Assembly (NCBI GenBank): GCA_021802055.1
Contig: JAKAAY010000009.1
Coordinates: 1-60,870, forward strand
Direction: 5' to 3'
DNA: 60,870 nt
From: Thermoplasmata archaeon
Lineage (GTDB): Archaea; Thermoplasmatota; Thermoplasmata; Thermoplasmatales; Thermoplasmataceae
Shown: positions 8,387 through 18,192 of the stretch, one piece after another
How the letters are laid out: each line of letters begins with the position of its first letter
Numbering within the stretch: position 1 is the stretch's first letter
The notes under the pieces: model-generated
Databases searched by the model: none
The model's input: the letters and a program-made list of their open reading frames with translations, nothing else
What the model was told of the DNA's origin: nothing
Position numbers and translations under genes: made by a program

Positions 8387-10274
8387 TTGTAAGCACCACT
8401 TTCTTTTCCTTCCCGCTCAGAATGGATTTCACGCCATTCACTACCTCATCCTCTGTAATGTGCCTTCCATTGTACTTCAGGATGTAATTTTCTATGTTTA
8501 TCCCTGTGTTTGCTTTGATTACTTGGGCAGCCTGTCCTGTCATGTTGCTTTCCAGGTCAACAACGGTCTTTGCTGTGCTCAGGAATTCAGCAACAAATTC
8601 TGAGGGGAACGGCTCGAACATCTTCAGATAGAGCATGTTGGCGTTTATACCTGCCGATTTGAGCGTTTCCATTGCATCCAGAACCAGTCCTTTCTGCGAA
8701 CCCCAGGTGATAATGGTAACATCTGCTTTCTTGGGGCCGAAGACCATAACCTTCTCCTCCAGTGGTATCTCTCTGGAAGCAAACTCGATCTTCCGGAATC
8801 TCTTCTCCATCTGAATATCCCTCATTGCCGGATCCTCAGTCACATGGCCAAGTTCATCATGCTCATCCCCGGTTAACCAGAATAGGTTCTTCCCAAACAC
8901 TCCAAAGTTAGATATGCCGTTTTTAGTGTCAATATTGAACCTCTTGAAACCCTCATTTTTCGGCTCAATGCGCTGGACAAACAGCTTAACCTTTCTTGGA
9001 TCTATTTTCTCAACCAGTTCAGTTGTATTAGCCAGATTCTTGTCTATAAGATGTATGACAGGAAGCTGGTATTTGTGTGCGTAATTGAGCGCATTCATTG
9101 AATCGTATATGGTCTCCTCGACATCTCCGGACGAAATCACAATCCTGGGGAACTCCCCATGTCCGGTGTGCAGTGCAAACAGCAGATCAGACTGCCCATT
9201 CCTCGTGGGAAGTCCTGTGCTGGGTCCTCCACGCTGGTAGAATGTAATCACAATGGGAATCTCATCCATTCCTGCAAAGGAGATCGCCTCAGCCATTAGT
9301 GCAAAACCAGGGCCGCTGGTAGCAGTCGAACTTCTGGCTCCAGTGAGTGCTGCTCCAGATGCCATGGCAATGGCCGAAATTTCATCCTCCGTCTGGACCA
9401 CCACGACTCCGCCTTTGGCCAGGTCATCCCCCTCGGTTGTAAGCCACTTCAGATCTTCGTGCTCTTCCAGAATAGTGCTTTCATCGCTTGCAGGGGTTAT
9501 TGGATAATAGGTCTGGAATCTCAGACCTCCCATGGTCTTACCAATTGCAGCTCCGTCGTTTCCTGTAATAATGTATCTCGGTTTTCTTCTGGTTTTCTCT
9601 ATCTTTCTGCCTACGAGCCTGTTACTCTCGCAGTATTCATAGGCCTTACCCACAACTGCCAAGTTGGTCTTAACTACATTTTCTTTGTTACCAAAGACCA
9701 GCTTTATGGCCTCTTCCATGGACTCCCTGTCTATCCCACTTATGCTCATTGTGATAGCGGCACCGAAGGTGTTGAAGTACCTTGTTGTGGGGCCATCTTT
9801 AACCACCTCCACCAGTGTAAGATCAAAAGGAACTGGCACCAATTTGGCTCCAGCCTCTTTCATCACTTCCAGTACTCCCTTGATGGTTTTGGGCTGATTG
9901 TGTTTCTCAAGATGCTCTGCAATGTGCCTTTGGGTATCCCTCATTATCATCCTTGCCTGGGCCAGGTCGGAACTCTCGAACTGGCTGTCATAGATGACCA
10001 GGCTACCGCTTGACACATCTGAATAATGTTCAAACAGAGTATCTGGATCGAGGGCAACCAGAATGTCCACCGGGTACCGGAGAGAGCGGACGACGCTGTC
10101 ACGTGCCCTTATGTGCACATAACTGTGTCTCCCTTTTATGTTGGAATGAAACTCCCTTACTGAAAAAACCTCAAGGCCCGCAAGCGCAAAAGCTCTGACA
10201 ATCATGTTGGCAGAGGTATCTATTCCTCCGCCCTGTGGGCCGCCAATGACTATACCAACGTCCAGATCAGACAT
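8376..10274 (-). CDS. korA: 2-oxoacid:ferredoxin oxidoreductase, fused gamma-alpha subunit
   Basis: The 632-residue protein joins an N-terminal gamma domain (about residues 1-190, beginning with a GGPQGGGID nucleotide-type loop) to an alpha domain from about 225. The YPITPASDES motif near 255 is the signature of 2-oxoacid oxidoreductase alpha subunits and contacts the 2-oxoacid and TPP. GLPTRNGQSDL near 360 is also typical. This fused form occurs in Sulfolobus and Thermoplasma-type archaea. A TATA-like ctattataaatt about 30 nt before the ATG drives a two-gene operon with the beta subunit. With that subunit it would feed reduced ferredoxin from pyruvate or TCA-cycle 2-oxoacids. Confidence 0.92.
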   Translation of the reverse strand: MSDLDVGIVIGGPQGGGIDTSANMIVRAFALAGLEVFSVREFHSNIKGRHSYVHIRARDSVVRSLRYPVDILVALDPDTLFEHYSDVSSGSLVIYDSQFESSDLAQARMIMRDTQRHIAEHLEKHNQPKTIKGVLEVMKEAGAKLVPVPFDLTLVEVVKDGPTTRYFNTFGAAITMSISGIDRESMEEAIKLVFGNKENVVKTNLAVVGKAYEYCESNRLVGRKIEKTRRKPRYIITGNDGAAIGKTMGGLRFQTYYPITPASDESTILEEHEDLKWLTTEGDDLAKGGVVVVQTEDEISAIAMASGAALTGARSSTATSGPGFALMAEAISFAGMDEIPIVITFYQRGGPSTGLPTRNGQSDLLFALHTGHGEFPRIVISSGDVEETIYDSMNALNYAHKYQLPVIHLIDKNLANTTELVEKIDPRKVKLFVQRIEPKNEGFKRFNIDTKNGISNFGVFGKNLFWLTGDEHDELGHVTEDPAMRDIQMEKRFRKIEFASREIPLEEKVMVFGPKKADVTIITWGSQKGLVLDAMETLKSAGINANMLYLKMFEPFPSEFVAEFLSTAKTVVDLESNMTGQAAQVIKANTGINIENYILKYNGRHITEDEVVNGVKSILSGKEKKVVLTNGA

Positions 10275-10297
10275 ATTAAGCCGTTCTGAATCCCTAT

Positions 10298-10310
10298 GAA
10301 TTTATAATAG
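10298..10310 (-). promoter_or_regulatory. TATA box of the oxidoreductase operon
   Basis: The minus-strand sequence ctattataaattc is centred about 30 nt before the ATG at 10274. A T6 run precedes it. This fits a very short or absent 5' leader. Confidence 0.5.
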
Positions 10311-10510
10311 TTTTTTAAAGCTCCAGGAAGACAAACTCATGAAACGCGACCTTTTCACTCAACCTGATTGAAACATCTCACTAAATTCGCGCTCCCCGAG
10401 CGCAAAATTGGAAGGAAGAAACTGGCGATGGGCCGGCAGACTCGATTAAAATAGGAGCGCAAGGCTCATATGCGGTACTAATCAGGAATTCTTTCGTGGT
10501 TGGTCCCGAA

Positions 10511-10524
10511 AAAGGTTTTAATCC
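10511..10524 (+). promoter_or_regulatory. TATA-like box of the FBP aldolase/phosphatase gene
   Basis: aaaggttttaatcc is centred about 27 nt before the ATG at 10545. It lies inside the longest ORF, so the upstream start at 10500 is unlikely to be used. Confidence 0.45.
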
Positions 10525-10544
10525 AGCTGCCTATAATGATTTGT

Positions 10545-11705
10545 ATGAAAACCACTATTTCACATATAAAAGCAGACATTGGAAGCCTTCCAGGGCATTC
10601 TTCTGTGTTTCCCCCGGTGGTGGATGAAGTTGCAAAGTACGTGAAGGAGCATTCCCAGGGACTTCTTACAGATCACTATATTTCTCATGTGGGAGATGAC
10701 ATCCAGATCACCATGATCCACAACAGAGGAATAGATGACAGCGAAGTCCACAAGCTGGCATGGGATGCTTTCAAGGCTGGAACTGAACTCGCAAAGAAAG
10801 TCGGTCTGTATGGAGCCGGTCAGGATCTGCTCAAAGACGCATTTTCTGGAAACATCAAGGGCATGGGACCAGGCATTGCCGAGATGGAGATCACTCCTAG
10901 GAAGTCAGAACCTTTCATTATCTACATGATGGACAAGACCGAGCCGGGTGCTTTCAACTACCCAATATACAAAATGTTCGCGGATCCATTCAATACTCCG
11001 GGTCTGGTAATAGATCCAAATATGCACGAGGGTTTCATTTTTGAGATTTGGGACATAATGGAGGCAAAGAAAATCGAACTTCCAGCGCCGGAACTAAGCT
11101 ATGATATTCTCGCCATGATTGGATCAAAGAGCAGATACGTGGTCAAGAGGGTCTTCACGCGTCCGACCCATGAAAAGCTGCCTGACGAAAACGTTGCAGT
11201 AATTACCACGGACAAACTGTCATTGATTGCGGGTGAATATGTTGGTAAGGACGACCCGGCAGGGATTGTGAGGATTCAGTCGGGCCTGCCTGCTTCAGGT
11301 GAATCTCTTGAGGCGTTTTCCCATCCATACCTTGTTTCGGGGTGGATGCGAGGTTCATTCAATGGTCCTCTGATGCCCGTGGGCATGAAGGATGCCAACA
11401 TGACCAGATTTGACGGCCCCCCCAGAGTCGTCGCGTTGGGCTTTGTCCTCAAGGACGGGAAGCTCTCTGGACCCATTGACATGTTCGCAGATCCAGCTTA
11501 CGATGGAGCCAGGAGAACCGCAGTCGACGTGGTGGACTATCTCAGGAGAATGGGACCTTTCGAACCCCACAGACTGCCAGACTCAGAAATGGAATACACC
11601 ACACTTCCCAAGGTGGTATCGAAACTTGGTAGCAAGTTTGTCCCCATTGAGAATCCGGTAAAGAAAAAAGCCCGTCTGGCTAATCCGACAAGAGACATGG
11701 ATTAA
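10545..11705 (+). CDS. fbp: fructose-1,6-bisphosphate aldolase/phosphatase (FBPA)
   Basis: This is the archaeal bifunctional gluconeogenic enzyme that condenses triose phosphates and dephosphorylates the product to fructose 6-phosphate. The N-terminus MKTTISHIKADIGSLPGHS carries the first Mg ligands. LLKDAFSGNIKGMGPG, MFADPFNTPG and DMFADPAYDGARRT are conserved family segments. I set the start at 10545 because the family begins there and a TATA-like box precedes it. The protein is then 386 residues, which is normal. Its stop overlaps the end of the convergent Fe-S membrane protein gene by 4 bp. Presence of FBPA indicates a working gluconeogenic route. Confidence 0.95.
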   Translation: MKTTISHIKADIGSLPGHSSVFPPVVDEVAKYVKEHSQGLLTDHYISHVGDDIQITMIHNRGIDDSEVHKLAWDAFKAGTELAKKVGLYGAGQDLLKDAFSGNIKGMGPGIAEMEITPRKSEPFIIYMMDKTEPGAFNYPIYKMFADPFNTPGLVIDPNMHEGFIFEIWDIMEAKKIELPAPELSYDILAMIGSKSRYVVKRVFTRPTHEKLPDENVAVITTDKLSLIAGEYVGKDDPAGIVRIQSGLPASGESLEAFSHPYLVSGWMRGSFNGPLMPVGMKDANMTRFDGPPRVVALGFVLKDGKLSGPIDMFADPAYDGARRTAVDVVDYLRRMGPFEPHRLPDSEMEYTTLPKVVSKLGSKFVPIENPVKKKARLANPTRDMD

Positions 11706-13711
11706 GGTTTTCCGGTCTCTTTTCTTCCCTTTCTATTTCTGATGTAGTTCCGCACATCATAGAAGAAGATGTTATCATATGGGCAGGCTTCAAGGCATGA
11801 ACCTGAGCCGACGCATTTAGAACTTTTGAAATAACCGTTCCTGATGAACTGGGCGGGGAGATCTCCCAATCCGACTTCGCAGGCAGTCACGCAATCCTTT
11901 GTAGGGCACGTCACACATTGCCGGGAATCCCTGACCTTCAGCCTGAACAGACCAAGCCTGCTGAAAAATCCCACAAAGGTTCCGGTGGTACACCAACCGT
12001 ATCGCCTGCATGGGCTCATTCCAATGAAGGGGATTGAAATGAAGTACATGTACCAGATAAAATTCCATACCATGAGGCTGAAGAATACGCTCACATCTAT
12101 ACCAAACAGATCAAGCCTTAAGGTAGAATTGGAGATGTATGATATGACAGACACGGAAAACAGGGCTAGCCAGGATGCATATATATAAGGATAAATTTTT
12201 TTCGGGAACCTGGAACCAATGTTGGCCCTGCTCTTCTTGGACCCATAGTTGTATGAAATCATCTCCTGACCAAGTGTACCTCCGTACATGACAGCAGAGG
12301 GACACAGGGTACCGCAGTAGCTCCTCCTCCCGAAGAGAACGGCCAGGATTGCATATATTGCATAGCTGCCAATTATGGCTGCAGTGAACCCTGGAAGAAA
12401 TGGCCCCAGCGATCCTACGTTTGCCCATACAGGGAAGACCCGGGAAATTCCACTGGGAGCAACCGTTGGTATGTAGGTTGTATAAAGGGCGAATGCGGCA
12501 AGTGCAAGTGCCAGATTTATCCTCTTCCCCCTCTGGTGGAGCTGGCGCATTCTGAAGACAACCAGTGAACCCATTTCAAGGCCCATTATGGCGAGAAACC
12601 AGAAGCTGCTGGTCACGGCACCCAGTATATAAAGAACATCCACTGGAATGGAAATTGCACTGAAATATGATACTCCTCCCAAGGCATTTGAAAATGCCCC
12701 GAAATTTCCGAGGCCGTTTGAGCCGGCAACCGGGGACTGTGAAACAAAGAGAATGGCCGCACCGATAAACCACTCTGCCACAAAGGATGAACCAAGCACA
12801 TAAGTCATGAACCCCGGATGCTTAACCCACCCCACCCTCTTTTCATCATTATCCGAAACAGGAGGAAGGACGAGATAGAAATAAAATGCCATGCCCATTA
12901 CCATGGATATGGCAACACCGACCCATGCAACCGGTATTGGAAGATAGTAGACCGATCCAAAGAAGGTGCCGGCCATCATGAGCATGAAGAGGGAAAATAC
13001 CAGATATGCAGATTTCATCTCCCCATATTTGAGTGACAGCTTCCTTCCGCTGATTCCCTCGAAAAGGCACACCATAATTACCACCATGATGAGGGCGTCG
13101 GCAATGAGGAAATACTCCAGGAAATAATAATTCCACAATATGACAGGAGAAAGAAACGACGTAATGAGGATGGAAATCATGGCGATTCTTCGTAAACCGA
13201 CAGGCTTGGTATAGAAAATGGTAAAAACCATTTCGAATGCCATAGGAACCGCGAAAAAGACAGAATCTGTGCCAAGGCTGAAGAGATTGGTCAGCGAAAG
13301 CAGCAGGTTTCCATGGACATAGAAACTTCCGGTGCCGAAAGCAAGGGAATAGGAAAGAATGCCCATGGAAACCTCATTCCACGCAATCAACAATATGAGC
13401 GAGAAGAGGGACATCCTTCCCATTTTCATCTCATTGCGGGACGTTGCAATCCAAAGCAGCGCAGATATTGCGACGGACATCGTGATCATTGAAATTGAAA
13501 GTGAAAACACGGTGTTGAAGAACGTATAGGGGGCAGATACGAAATATGCGATGGAGTCCAGCATTCCCGCCATCATTGTGAGAACCAGCACCAGTATTGC
13601 GAATTGCCTCAGGCCAATGGCACTGTACTTCCTGATTATGTAAGCCACTATGCCTGTAATGAAAGCGGTCATCACGGCTTCAAGGAGAATGATGGCGATG
13701 AGATCCTTCAC
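11702..13711 (-). CDS. polytopic membrane protein with C-terminal NapH/ferredoxin-like Fe-S region
   Basis: The 669-residue protein has roughly a dozen hydrophobic segments (about residues 1-450). A CGTLCPSA motif follows at 466-473, then three more hydrophobic stretches and a ferredoxin-like tail at 599-644. The CxxxCP-type motif resembles NapH/NosR/CcoG membrane ferredoxins, which pass electrons between the membrane and soluble Fe-S partners. A second such motif is degenerate (CRRYGWCTTG, 568-577). In the tail CVTCPTKDCVTAC is complete, but the last cluster reads CVGSGSCLEACP, with Ser where the usual CxxC supplies a Cys. The role is unknown; membrane electron transfer is the inference. It is divergent from rpl40e and converges on fbp. 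Confidence 0.8.
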   Translation of the reverse strand: MKDLIAIILLEAVMTAFITGIVAYIIRKYSAIGLRQFAILVLVLTMMAGMLDSIAYFVSAPYTFFNTVFSLSISMITMSVAISALLWIATSRNEMKMGRMSLFSLILLIAWNEVSMGILSYSLAFGTGSFYVHGNLLLSLTNLFSLGTDSVFFAVPMAFEMVFTIFYTKPVGLRRIAMISILITSFLSPVILWNYYFLEYFLIADALIMVVIMVCLFEGISGRKLSLKYGEMKSAYLVFSLFMLMMAGTFFGSVYYLPIPVAWVGVAISMVMGMAFYFYLVLPPVSDNDEKRVGWVKHPGFMTYVLGSSFVAEWFIGAAILFVSQSPVAGSNGLGNFGAFSNALGGVSYFSAISIPVDVLYILGAVTSSFWFLAIMGLEMGSLVVFRMRQLHQRGKRINLALALAAFALYTTYIPTVAPSGISRVFPVWANVGSLGPFLPGFTAAIIGSYAIYAILAVLFGRRSYCGTLCPSAVMYGGTLGQEMISYNYGSKKSRANIGSRFPKKIYPYIYASWLALFSVSVISYISNSTLRLDLFGIDVSVFFSLMVWNFIWYMYFISIPFIGMSPCRRYGWCTTGTFVGFFSRLGLFRLKVRDSRQCVTCPTKDCVTACEVGLGDLPAQFIRNGYFKSSKCVGSGSCLEACPYDNIFFYDVRNYIRNRKGRKETGKP

Positions 13712-13879
13712 TCAAACCCCATTCTGCCATACTATAAATGGAATTCATCACGACGCTGACAACATACCAATGCTGAGCTGGATTTTAACTACTGGAACCG
13801 CGTGCGAAACGCATAACTCCTGAATTAACCGGAGTGAACAGGCGATGAGATACGTATTTATATCCACCGGAATTTACGG

Positions 13880-13915
13880 TTTGTGTCAGATGGGCCCATC
13901 AGGCTGAGACACAAA
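13880..13915 (+). promoter_or_regulatory. structured 5' leader upstream of rpl40e
   Basis: TTTGTGTC (13880-13887) pairs with GACACAAA (13908-13915). The 20 bases between them contain the perfect 12-bp palindrome GATGGGCCCATC (13889-13900). A TATA-like tatttata lies near 13855-13863, so the element falls at the 5' end of an unusually long leader for this genome (about 45-50 nt). It could be an autoregulatory RNA structure or a DNA operator. Confidence 0.45.
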
Positions 13916-13931
13916 TAAGATGGTATGAGTT

Positions 13932-14081
13932 ATGGCGTTTCCGGAAGCTGTGGAGAGAAGATTGAACAAGCTAGTGTGCATGAAATGTGATGCAAGGAAT
14001 GCTCCAAAGGCAAAGAGATGCAGGAAATGCGGCTCCACTGAACTTAGGCCAAAGGCTAAGGAGCGAAGAGGTGGACAGTGA
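13932..14081 (+). CDS. rpl40e: ribosomal protein L40e
   Basis: This 49-residue protein starts [16 protein letters not shown] and has four zinc-binding Cys in CMKCD and CRKCG, within a very basic sequence. This is the stand-alone archaeal L40e, a zinc-finger protein of the large ribosomal subunit. It is too short for common ORF cut-offs and is easily missed. Its stop codon overlaps the GTG start of purQ (GTGA), so the two are translationally coupled. The leader contains a strong inverted repeat, listed separately. Confidence 0.93.
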   Translation: MAFPEAVERRLNKLVCMKCDARNAPKAKRCRKCGSTELRPKAKERRGGQ

Positions 14082-14914
14082 GCCATCAAGGCGGCTCAAA
14101 TCTACACCCTAAAGCAGCAGTTCTGAGAATGGAGGGTACGAACAATGAGGAAGAGACCTACATTGCCCTCAGAGAATCAGGATTTTCACCGGAATATGTG
14201 CACGTTAAGCAGTTGGAAAACGGCACAAGGAAGATTAAGGAGTTTTCACTTATTTTCATCCCTGGAGGGTTTTCTGCTGGAGATTATGTAAGAGCCGGTG
14301 CAATATTTTCAGCAAGACTCAGGAAGTCTTCAATTGGTGACTTCGAAGAATTCAGTGACCTCGGAAAGCCCATTATAGGGGCATGCAACGGTTTTCAGGT
14401 ACTCGCAGAAATGGGCATGCTCCCGGATGCCGATGGAAAGAAATCAGTTGACATGACAGTCTCAATCAATGAATCAGCGAGATTTGAATGCAGATATATT
14501 TACCTCAAGGTAGACGCAAACAATCCTCTGATGGCCGGATTCCAGGGTAGGGATATTCCATGGGTTGCTCCGGTTGCACACAGCGAGGGGCGGGTTATAT
14601 TTAGCAGCGACTCCCTTTATGAGAAAATGAAAAAGAACGGACAGGTTATCTTCACTTATGTCGATCCCGAGGGAAAACCTGGGGAGTATCCGTGGAATCC
14701 AAATGGCTCCAGATTCTCCATTGCGGGGATCTCAAACAGAAAGGGGAATGTTATTGGGCTCATGCCGCATCCAGAGAGGATTTACTTTCCCAAGCTTGGT
14801 ATTCCAGCCCCAGGTGGAGATACCTTTGGCAATATATTCTTCAGGTCTCTCTATGAATATACGATCTCCTCGACTGAAATGAGCGTATCCGGCGTAAGGT
14901 CACGGGTCTCTTAG
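14078..14914 (+). CDS. purQ: phosphoribosylformylglycinamidine synthase glutaminase subunit
   Basis: PurQ supplies ammonia from glutamine to the PurL subunit in step four of purine synthesis. The class I amidotransferase nucleophile is Cys103 in IIGACNGFQ. An [10 protein letters not shown] oxyanion region lies at 61-70, and the HPE of the triad (MPHPERIYF) is near residue 230. At 278 residues it is the longer archaeal/bacterial stand-alone form. The GTG start overlaps the rpl40e stop. No purL or purS is adjacent, so the partner subunits must lie elsewhere. The 3' end overlaps the convergent UPF0200 gene by 15 bp. Confidence 0.93.
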   Translation: MSHQGGSNLHPKAAVLRMEGTNNEEETYIALRESGFSPEYVHVKQLENGTRKIKEFSLIFIPGGFSAGDYVRAGAIFSARLRKSSIGDFEEFSDLGKPIIGACNGFQVLAEMGMLPDADGKKSVDMTVSINESARFECRYIYLKVDANNPLMAGFQGRDIPWVAPVAHSEGRVIFSSDSLYEKMKKNGQVIFTYVDPEGKPGEYPWNPNGSRFSIAGISNRKGNVIGLMPHPERIYFPKLGIPAPGGDTFGNIFFRSLYEYTISSTEMSVSGVRSRVS

Positions 14915-15463
14915 AGATTTTAGCCTCTTCAGCAGAGTTCCCGCCCTGGAATAAAACTCATCGAGTGAAGAGTCGTTAACCACCATGAAGTCGGCAAGTG
15001 CGATGACCTTTGCAATGCCCCAGGACAGTTCTCTTTCATCCCTCCTGATGAGTTCATCTCTGGTACGTACGTCATCAGGTCTGTGCCTTACCATAATTCT
15101 CTGATACCTATCTTCCCTGTTGGCAAAGACAGCTACTATCCTGAAATTGAGATAATTCTTTTTGAAAAACTCAACTTCCTCTATGTTTCTTATGCCATCT
15201 ATAACGACAAAACTGGCATCACCAATTTCCACAGAGGTTCTCTTGGCCCATATGTCCATGCCGTTGGTCTGGCGTTCGGATGTGGCAAACTTTCCTATTT
15301 CCTGGTCAGTGGAAGGAATTCCGTTATTACGGGCGTAAGTTCTGACGGTGTTTCCCATGTGGAAATCCTTAAAACCCATGCTGCTAGCCACAGAGATAAA
15401 CTCATCCTTTCCTGATCCGGGCATGCCTGTCACAGATATAATGAGGGGGCCCCTATCACTCAA
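14900..15463 (-). CDS. UPF0200 P-loop kinase-like protein
   Basis: This 187-residue P-loop NTPase has Walker A GMPGSGKD at 13-20. A nucleoside-monophosphate-kinase-like layout follows, with VVIDGIRN as Walker-B-like strand and an Arg-rich lid (RHRPDDVRTRDELIRRDERE). This pattern is that of archaeal UPF0200, a family related to dephospho-CoA kinase and adenylate kinase whose substrate is uncertain. It lies last in the lon-cgi121-97-aa gene run and overlaps its upstream neighbour by 8 bp, so all four are probably one transcript. Assignment to CoA or nucleotide metabolism would be a guess. Confidence 0.85.
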   Translation of the reverse strand: MSDRGPLIISVTGMPGSGKDEFISVASSMGFKDFHMGNTVRTYARNNGIPSTDQEIGKFATSERQTNGMDIWAKRTSVEIGDASFVVIDGIRNIEEVEFFKKNYLNFRIVAVFANREDRYQRIMVRHRPDDVRTRDELIRRDERELSWGIAKVIALADFMVVNDSSLDEFYSRAGTLLKRLKSLRDP

Positions 15464-15749
15464 AGATAAACCCCAGTCCCTGATCGGATTTGTCCTCTTC
15501 TTCTCTGATCTTTGAAATTACTTTCTGGGTGTTGTTGGAGTCCAGCACTTTGAGCGAACCTTTCCCTAACTCTTCAGCCTTTTTTAAGGATTCCTCGCTT
15601 CCTTCTATAATGACAGTTACAGTTTCTCCAGGAAGGCCAAATAGTTCAGAATTCCTAACTGTTATGGACTGCCGCCCTACAATATCATCGTTCTTTAGCG
15701 AATCGATGACGGCCTGGTTTGCCTTATCCAATGAATATACTCTGATCAT
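15456..15749 (-). CDS. small conserved-looking protein of unknown function (97 aa)
   Basis: The protein alternates charged helices and beta-prone segments (VTVIIEGSEESLKKAEELG) and ends in an acidic EEEDKSDQGLGFIFE tail. No motif identifies a family. It lies between cgi121 and the UPF0200 gene, is separated from the first by 36 bp and overlaps the second by 8 bp. This suggests co-expression with KEOPS and Lon. The alpha-beta pattern could be a small RNA- or ligand-binding fold, but that is a guess. Confidence 0.75.
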   Translation of the reverse strand: MIRVYSLDKANQAVIDSLKNDDIVGRQSITVRNSELFGLPGETVTVIIEGSEESLKKAEELGKGSLKVLDSNNTQKVISKIREEEDKSDQGLGFIFE

Positions 15750-15785
15750 CTCGGCTGGACAATACAGCGTGAATTAAATCTTATT

Positions 15786-16220
15786 CTATGAGACCAGGCG
15801 CAACTGGGAACTGACCATCTTCCCGAAGAGTTCCGCATCTCTCTCAGGTGACGTGCTGGGTAAAAGTGGATCCTTTGAGACCTTGAAACAGTCAAACATA
15901 CGCAAGAAATCAATCATGGTGTTTTTGGACTCATACAGGCATACAGCACTCCTGGTATCTGGCCTTATGCCTGCCTTTGTAATGGCATTTTTTATCTGGT
16001 GCTCACCGGAGACAAGACAGAGAAGGAGGAGAGGCTTGCTTCTTATTCTTGCCAGGTTCCTGATGCGTTCTAAACGTTCAGTCGCAAAGATCAACTGCTC
16101 CTCGGAAATGAGCGCCGAAACGTCAATCAACTGAAAAAAATTTTTCAGGCCTCTGGCGTATTCGACTATGTCCTGGACGGGCAAAATGGTCTCGGAAACG
16201 AGGTACTGAATCTCATACAA
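15786..16220 (-). CDS. cgi121: KEOPS complex subunit Cgi121
   Basis: Cgi121 binds tRNA and the Bud32 kinase in KEOPS, the complex that makes N6-threonylcarbamoyl-adenosine at position 37 of ANN-decoding tRNAs. This 144-residue protein has the family core: [15 protein letters not shown] near residues 55-69, a basic strand [22 protein letters not shown] at about 75-98, then an ITKAGI turn. The SGE-Q-I segment is particularly typical of Cgi121/TPRKB. Its start overlaps the end of lon by 8 bp. The other KEOPS genes (kae1, bud32, pcc1) are not in this window. Confidence 0.85.
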   Translation of the reverse strand: MYEIQYLVSETILPVQDIVEYARGLKNFFQLIDVSALISEEQLIFATERLERIRNLARIRSKPLLLLCLVSGEHQIKNAITKAGIRPDTRSAVCLYESKNTMIDFLRMFDCFKVSKDPLLPSTSPERDAELFGKMVSSQLRLVS

Positions 16221-18180
16221 CGTTGGGCCCTTGCCTGCCAGAAACCTTTCCGGACGGTATCTTTGGCCCCAGCAGCGACCCTATGCGATCGAAGAAGGTC
16301 TTTCTCTCCGGAGTAGAAACGAGAGCATTCTCAAGCACTTCCATTATGCTGGAAACCGGAACAATCTCGATTTTGTCCTTGTGGGCCTGATCAAGTATAA
16401 CATCCTCAACATTAGAGGCAGGTATGAGGACTTTTTTCAATCCTGCCTCGATTGCAGCTTCCACTTTCGCAGTAACTCCACCAACAGGCAGCACATTGCC
16501 TCTCACGCTAAGCGAACCTGTCATGGCGATCTCCTGATTCACGGGAATATCTTCAATGGCTGAGATGACAGCAGTGGCTATTGAAACGCTTGCGGAGTCT
16601 CCTTCAACCCCTTCATACGTTCCGATGAACTGTATGTGAATGTCGTGATCCGATATGTCGTCCCCGGTTATCTTCTTGAACACAGCAGATACATTCTGCA
16701 CAGCTTCCTTGGCTATCTCACCAAGCTTACCCGTTGCAATCACGCTGCCATTTCCCTTATGCTGCGATGGAGTGACTTCAGCAACTATTGGCATCAGGAC
16801 TCCCGTGTAATCGGACATTCCAGTATCCGCTCCAACCACAGCAAGGCCATTGACCATGCCCACACGGTTTCCTTCAGTAAGGAATGTTTTGTAAGATTTC
16901 TTGATCTCCACTGAGCGGTCAGCAACCTGTTGCTCCAGAGGTTTTGCAAGGTTCTTCGCAGCCACCACATACTTGGCGGAAACAAGTTCTGCCTTCTCTG
17001 AAATGGCTATATCGCCAGAAACACGTATGAGCCCACCAAGTTCTCTCAGTCTGAGAGTGAGCTTACCCTTCCTCCCGGATCTTCTCTGGGCCTCTTTGAT
17101 AATCTCCACAATGGCAGACTTGTCGAAATGAGGGATTTTCTTGTCTTTAACCACTTCCTGGGCAATGAACTGAACAAGCTTCCTCCGGTTCTCTTCGGTG
17201 TCTTCCATGGTATTCTGCACGTACACCTCATACCCGTAACCACGTATCCTTGATCTGAGTGCGGGGTGCATTCCCTGTATAGCGTCAAGGTTTCCTGCAG
17301 CCACAAGGACAAAGTCGCATGGAACCGGCTCAGTCTGAACCATCGCACCGGCCGACCTCTCGCTCTGACCAGATATTGGGAATTTCTTCTCCTGCATGGC
17401 AGTTAGCAGAGCCTGCTGACTTTCCAGCCTGAGCAGGTTGATTTCATCCACAAAGAGGACACCTCTATGGGCCTTGTGTATATTTCCTGCCTCAACCCTG
17501 TCATGAGACGGTGTCTCAAGTCCGCCTGACTGAAATGGATCATGTCGTACGTCACCGAGGAGGGCTCCAGAATGCGCTCCGGTGGAATCGACAAATGGTG
17601 GCTTATCATTTGTGGTATGCGAAACCAGCAGCTTCGGAGCAAGATTTCTCTCAACCCTGAAAGCCGGGTTGAACGCAAGTGCCATATACAGTATGGCTGC
17701 CGCTATAAGAGCCATGAAAACAACAAGAACATCATCAAGATAGATGGCAAGCAGTACTCCACCAATAAATACAGTCAAAATAACAAAGACAAGGCTCCTG
17801 GATCGCTCCCGCTTGTCACGTTCTGCCCTGATCTGGTACTGCCTGACTATCTCCTTCCCCTTTCCCGCAGGGAATGTTTTTATCTTGGGCTTGTTGTTGT
17901 CTTCCGGGTTTGGAAAAACAACGATGTCTTCAAGCTCCTCCTTGGGCAGGAAATCAGTCATGGACTGCGCAAGCATGGACTTGCCAGTACCTGGATCGCC
18001 AATAAGCAAGACATGACGCTTCTGCAGCGCCGCCTTTTTTACTATATATGAAGCCTCGTCCTGGCCGATCACCTGATCGAACAGTATCTTGGGAACCTGA
18101 ACATCCTTTGTGCTGGTGATGTCCAGTGACTCGACGAAGCTTTCTACATTTTCCAGACTATCCGTCACAATAGTTGACAT
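16213..18180 (-). CDS. lon: membrane-anchored ATP-dependent protease LonB
   Basis: Archaeal LonB is an AAA+ serine-lysine protease held in the membrane, and it degrades unfolded and regulatory proteins. Walker A GDPGTGKS is at about 61-68 and Walker [12 protein letters not shown] near 245. Two membrane segments inserted in the AAA domain lie at about 130-172. The protease domain has [10 protein letters not shown], with the catalytic Ser, and a Lys about 43 residues later in [15 protein letters not shown] start it at ATG 18180, not the TTG at 18192, because a TATA-like agtattaattg lies 20-25 nt upstream. The protein is 655 residues, normal for LonB. It leads an operon with cgi121. Confidence 0.94.
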   Translation of the reverse strand: MSTIVTDSLENVESFVESLDITSTKDVQVPKILFDQVIGQDEASYIVKKAALQKRHVLLIGDPGTGKSMLAQSMTDFLPKEELEDIVVFPNPEDNNKPKIKTFPAGKGKEIVRQYQIRAERDKRERSRSLVFVILTVFIGGVLLAIYLDDVLVVFMALIAAAILYMALAFNPAFRVERNLAPKLLVSHTTNDKPPFVDSTGAHSGALLGDVRHDPFQSGGLETPSHDRVEAGNIHKAHRGVLFVDEINLLRLESQQALLTAMQEKKFPISGQSERSAGAMVQTEPVPCDFVLVAAGNLDAIQGMHPALRSRIRGYGYEVYVQNTMEDTEENRRKLVQFIAQEVVKDKKIPHFDKSAIVEIIKEAQRRSGRKGKLTLRLRELGGLIRVSGDIAISEKAELVSAKYVVAAKNLAKPLEQQVADRSVEIKKSYKTFLTEGNRVGMVNGLAVVGADTGMSDYTGVLMPIVAEVTPSQHKGNGSVIATGKLGEIAKEAVQNVSAVFKKITGDDISDHDIHIQFIGTYEGVEGDSASVSIATAVISAIEDIPVNQEIAMTGSLSVRGNVLPVGGVTAKVEAAIEAGLKKVLIPASNVEDVILDQAHKDKIEIVPVSSIMEVLENALVSTPERKTFFDRIGSLLGPKIPSGKVSGRQGPNVV

Positions 18181-18192
18181 TGAATCTCGCAA

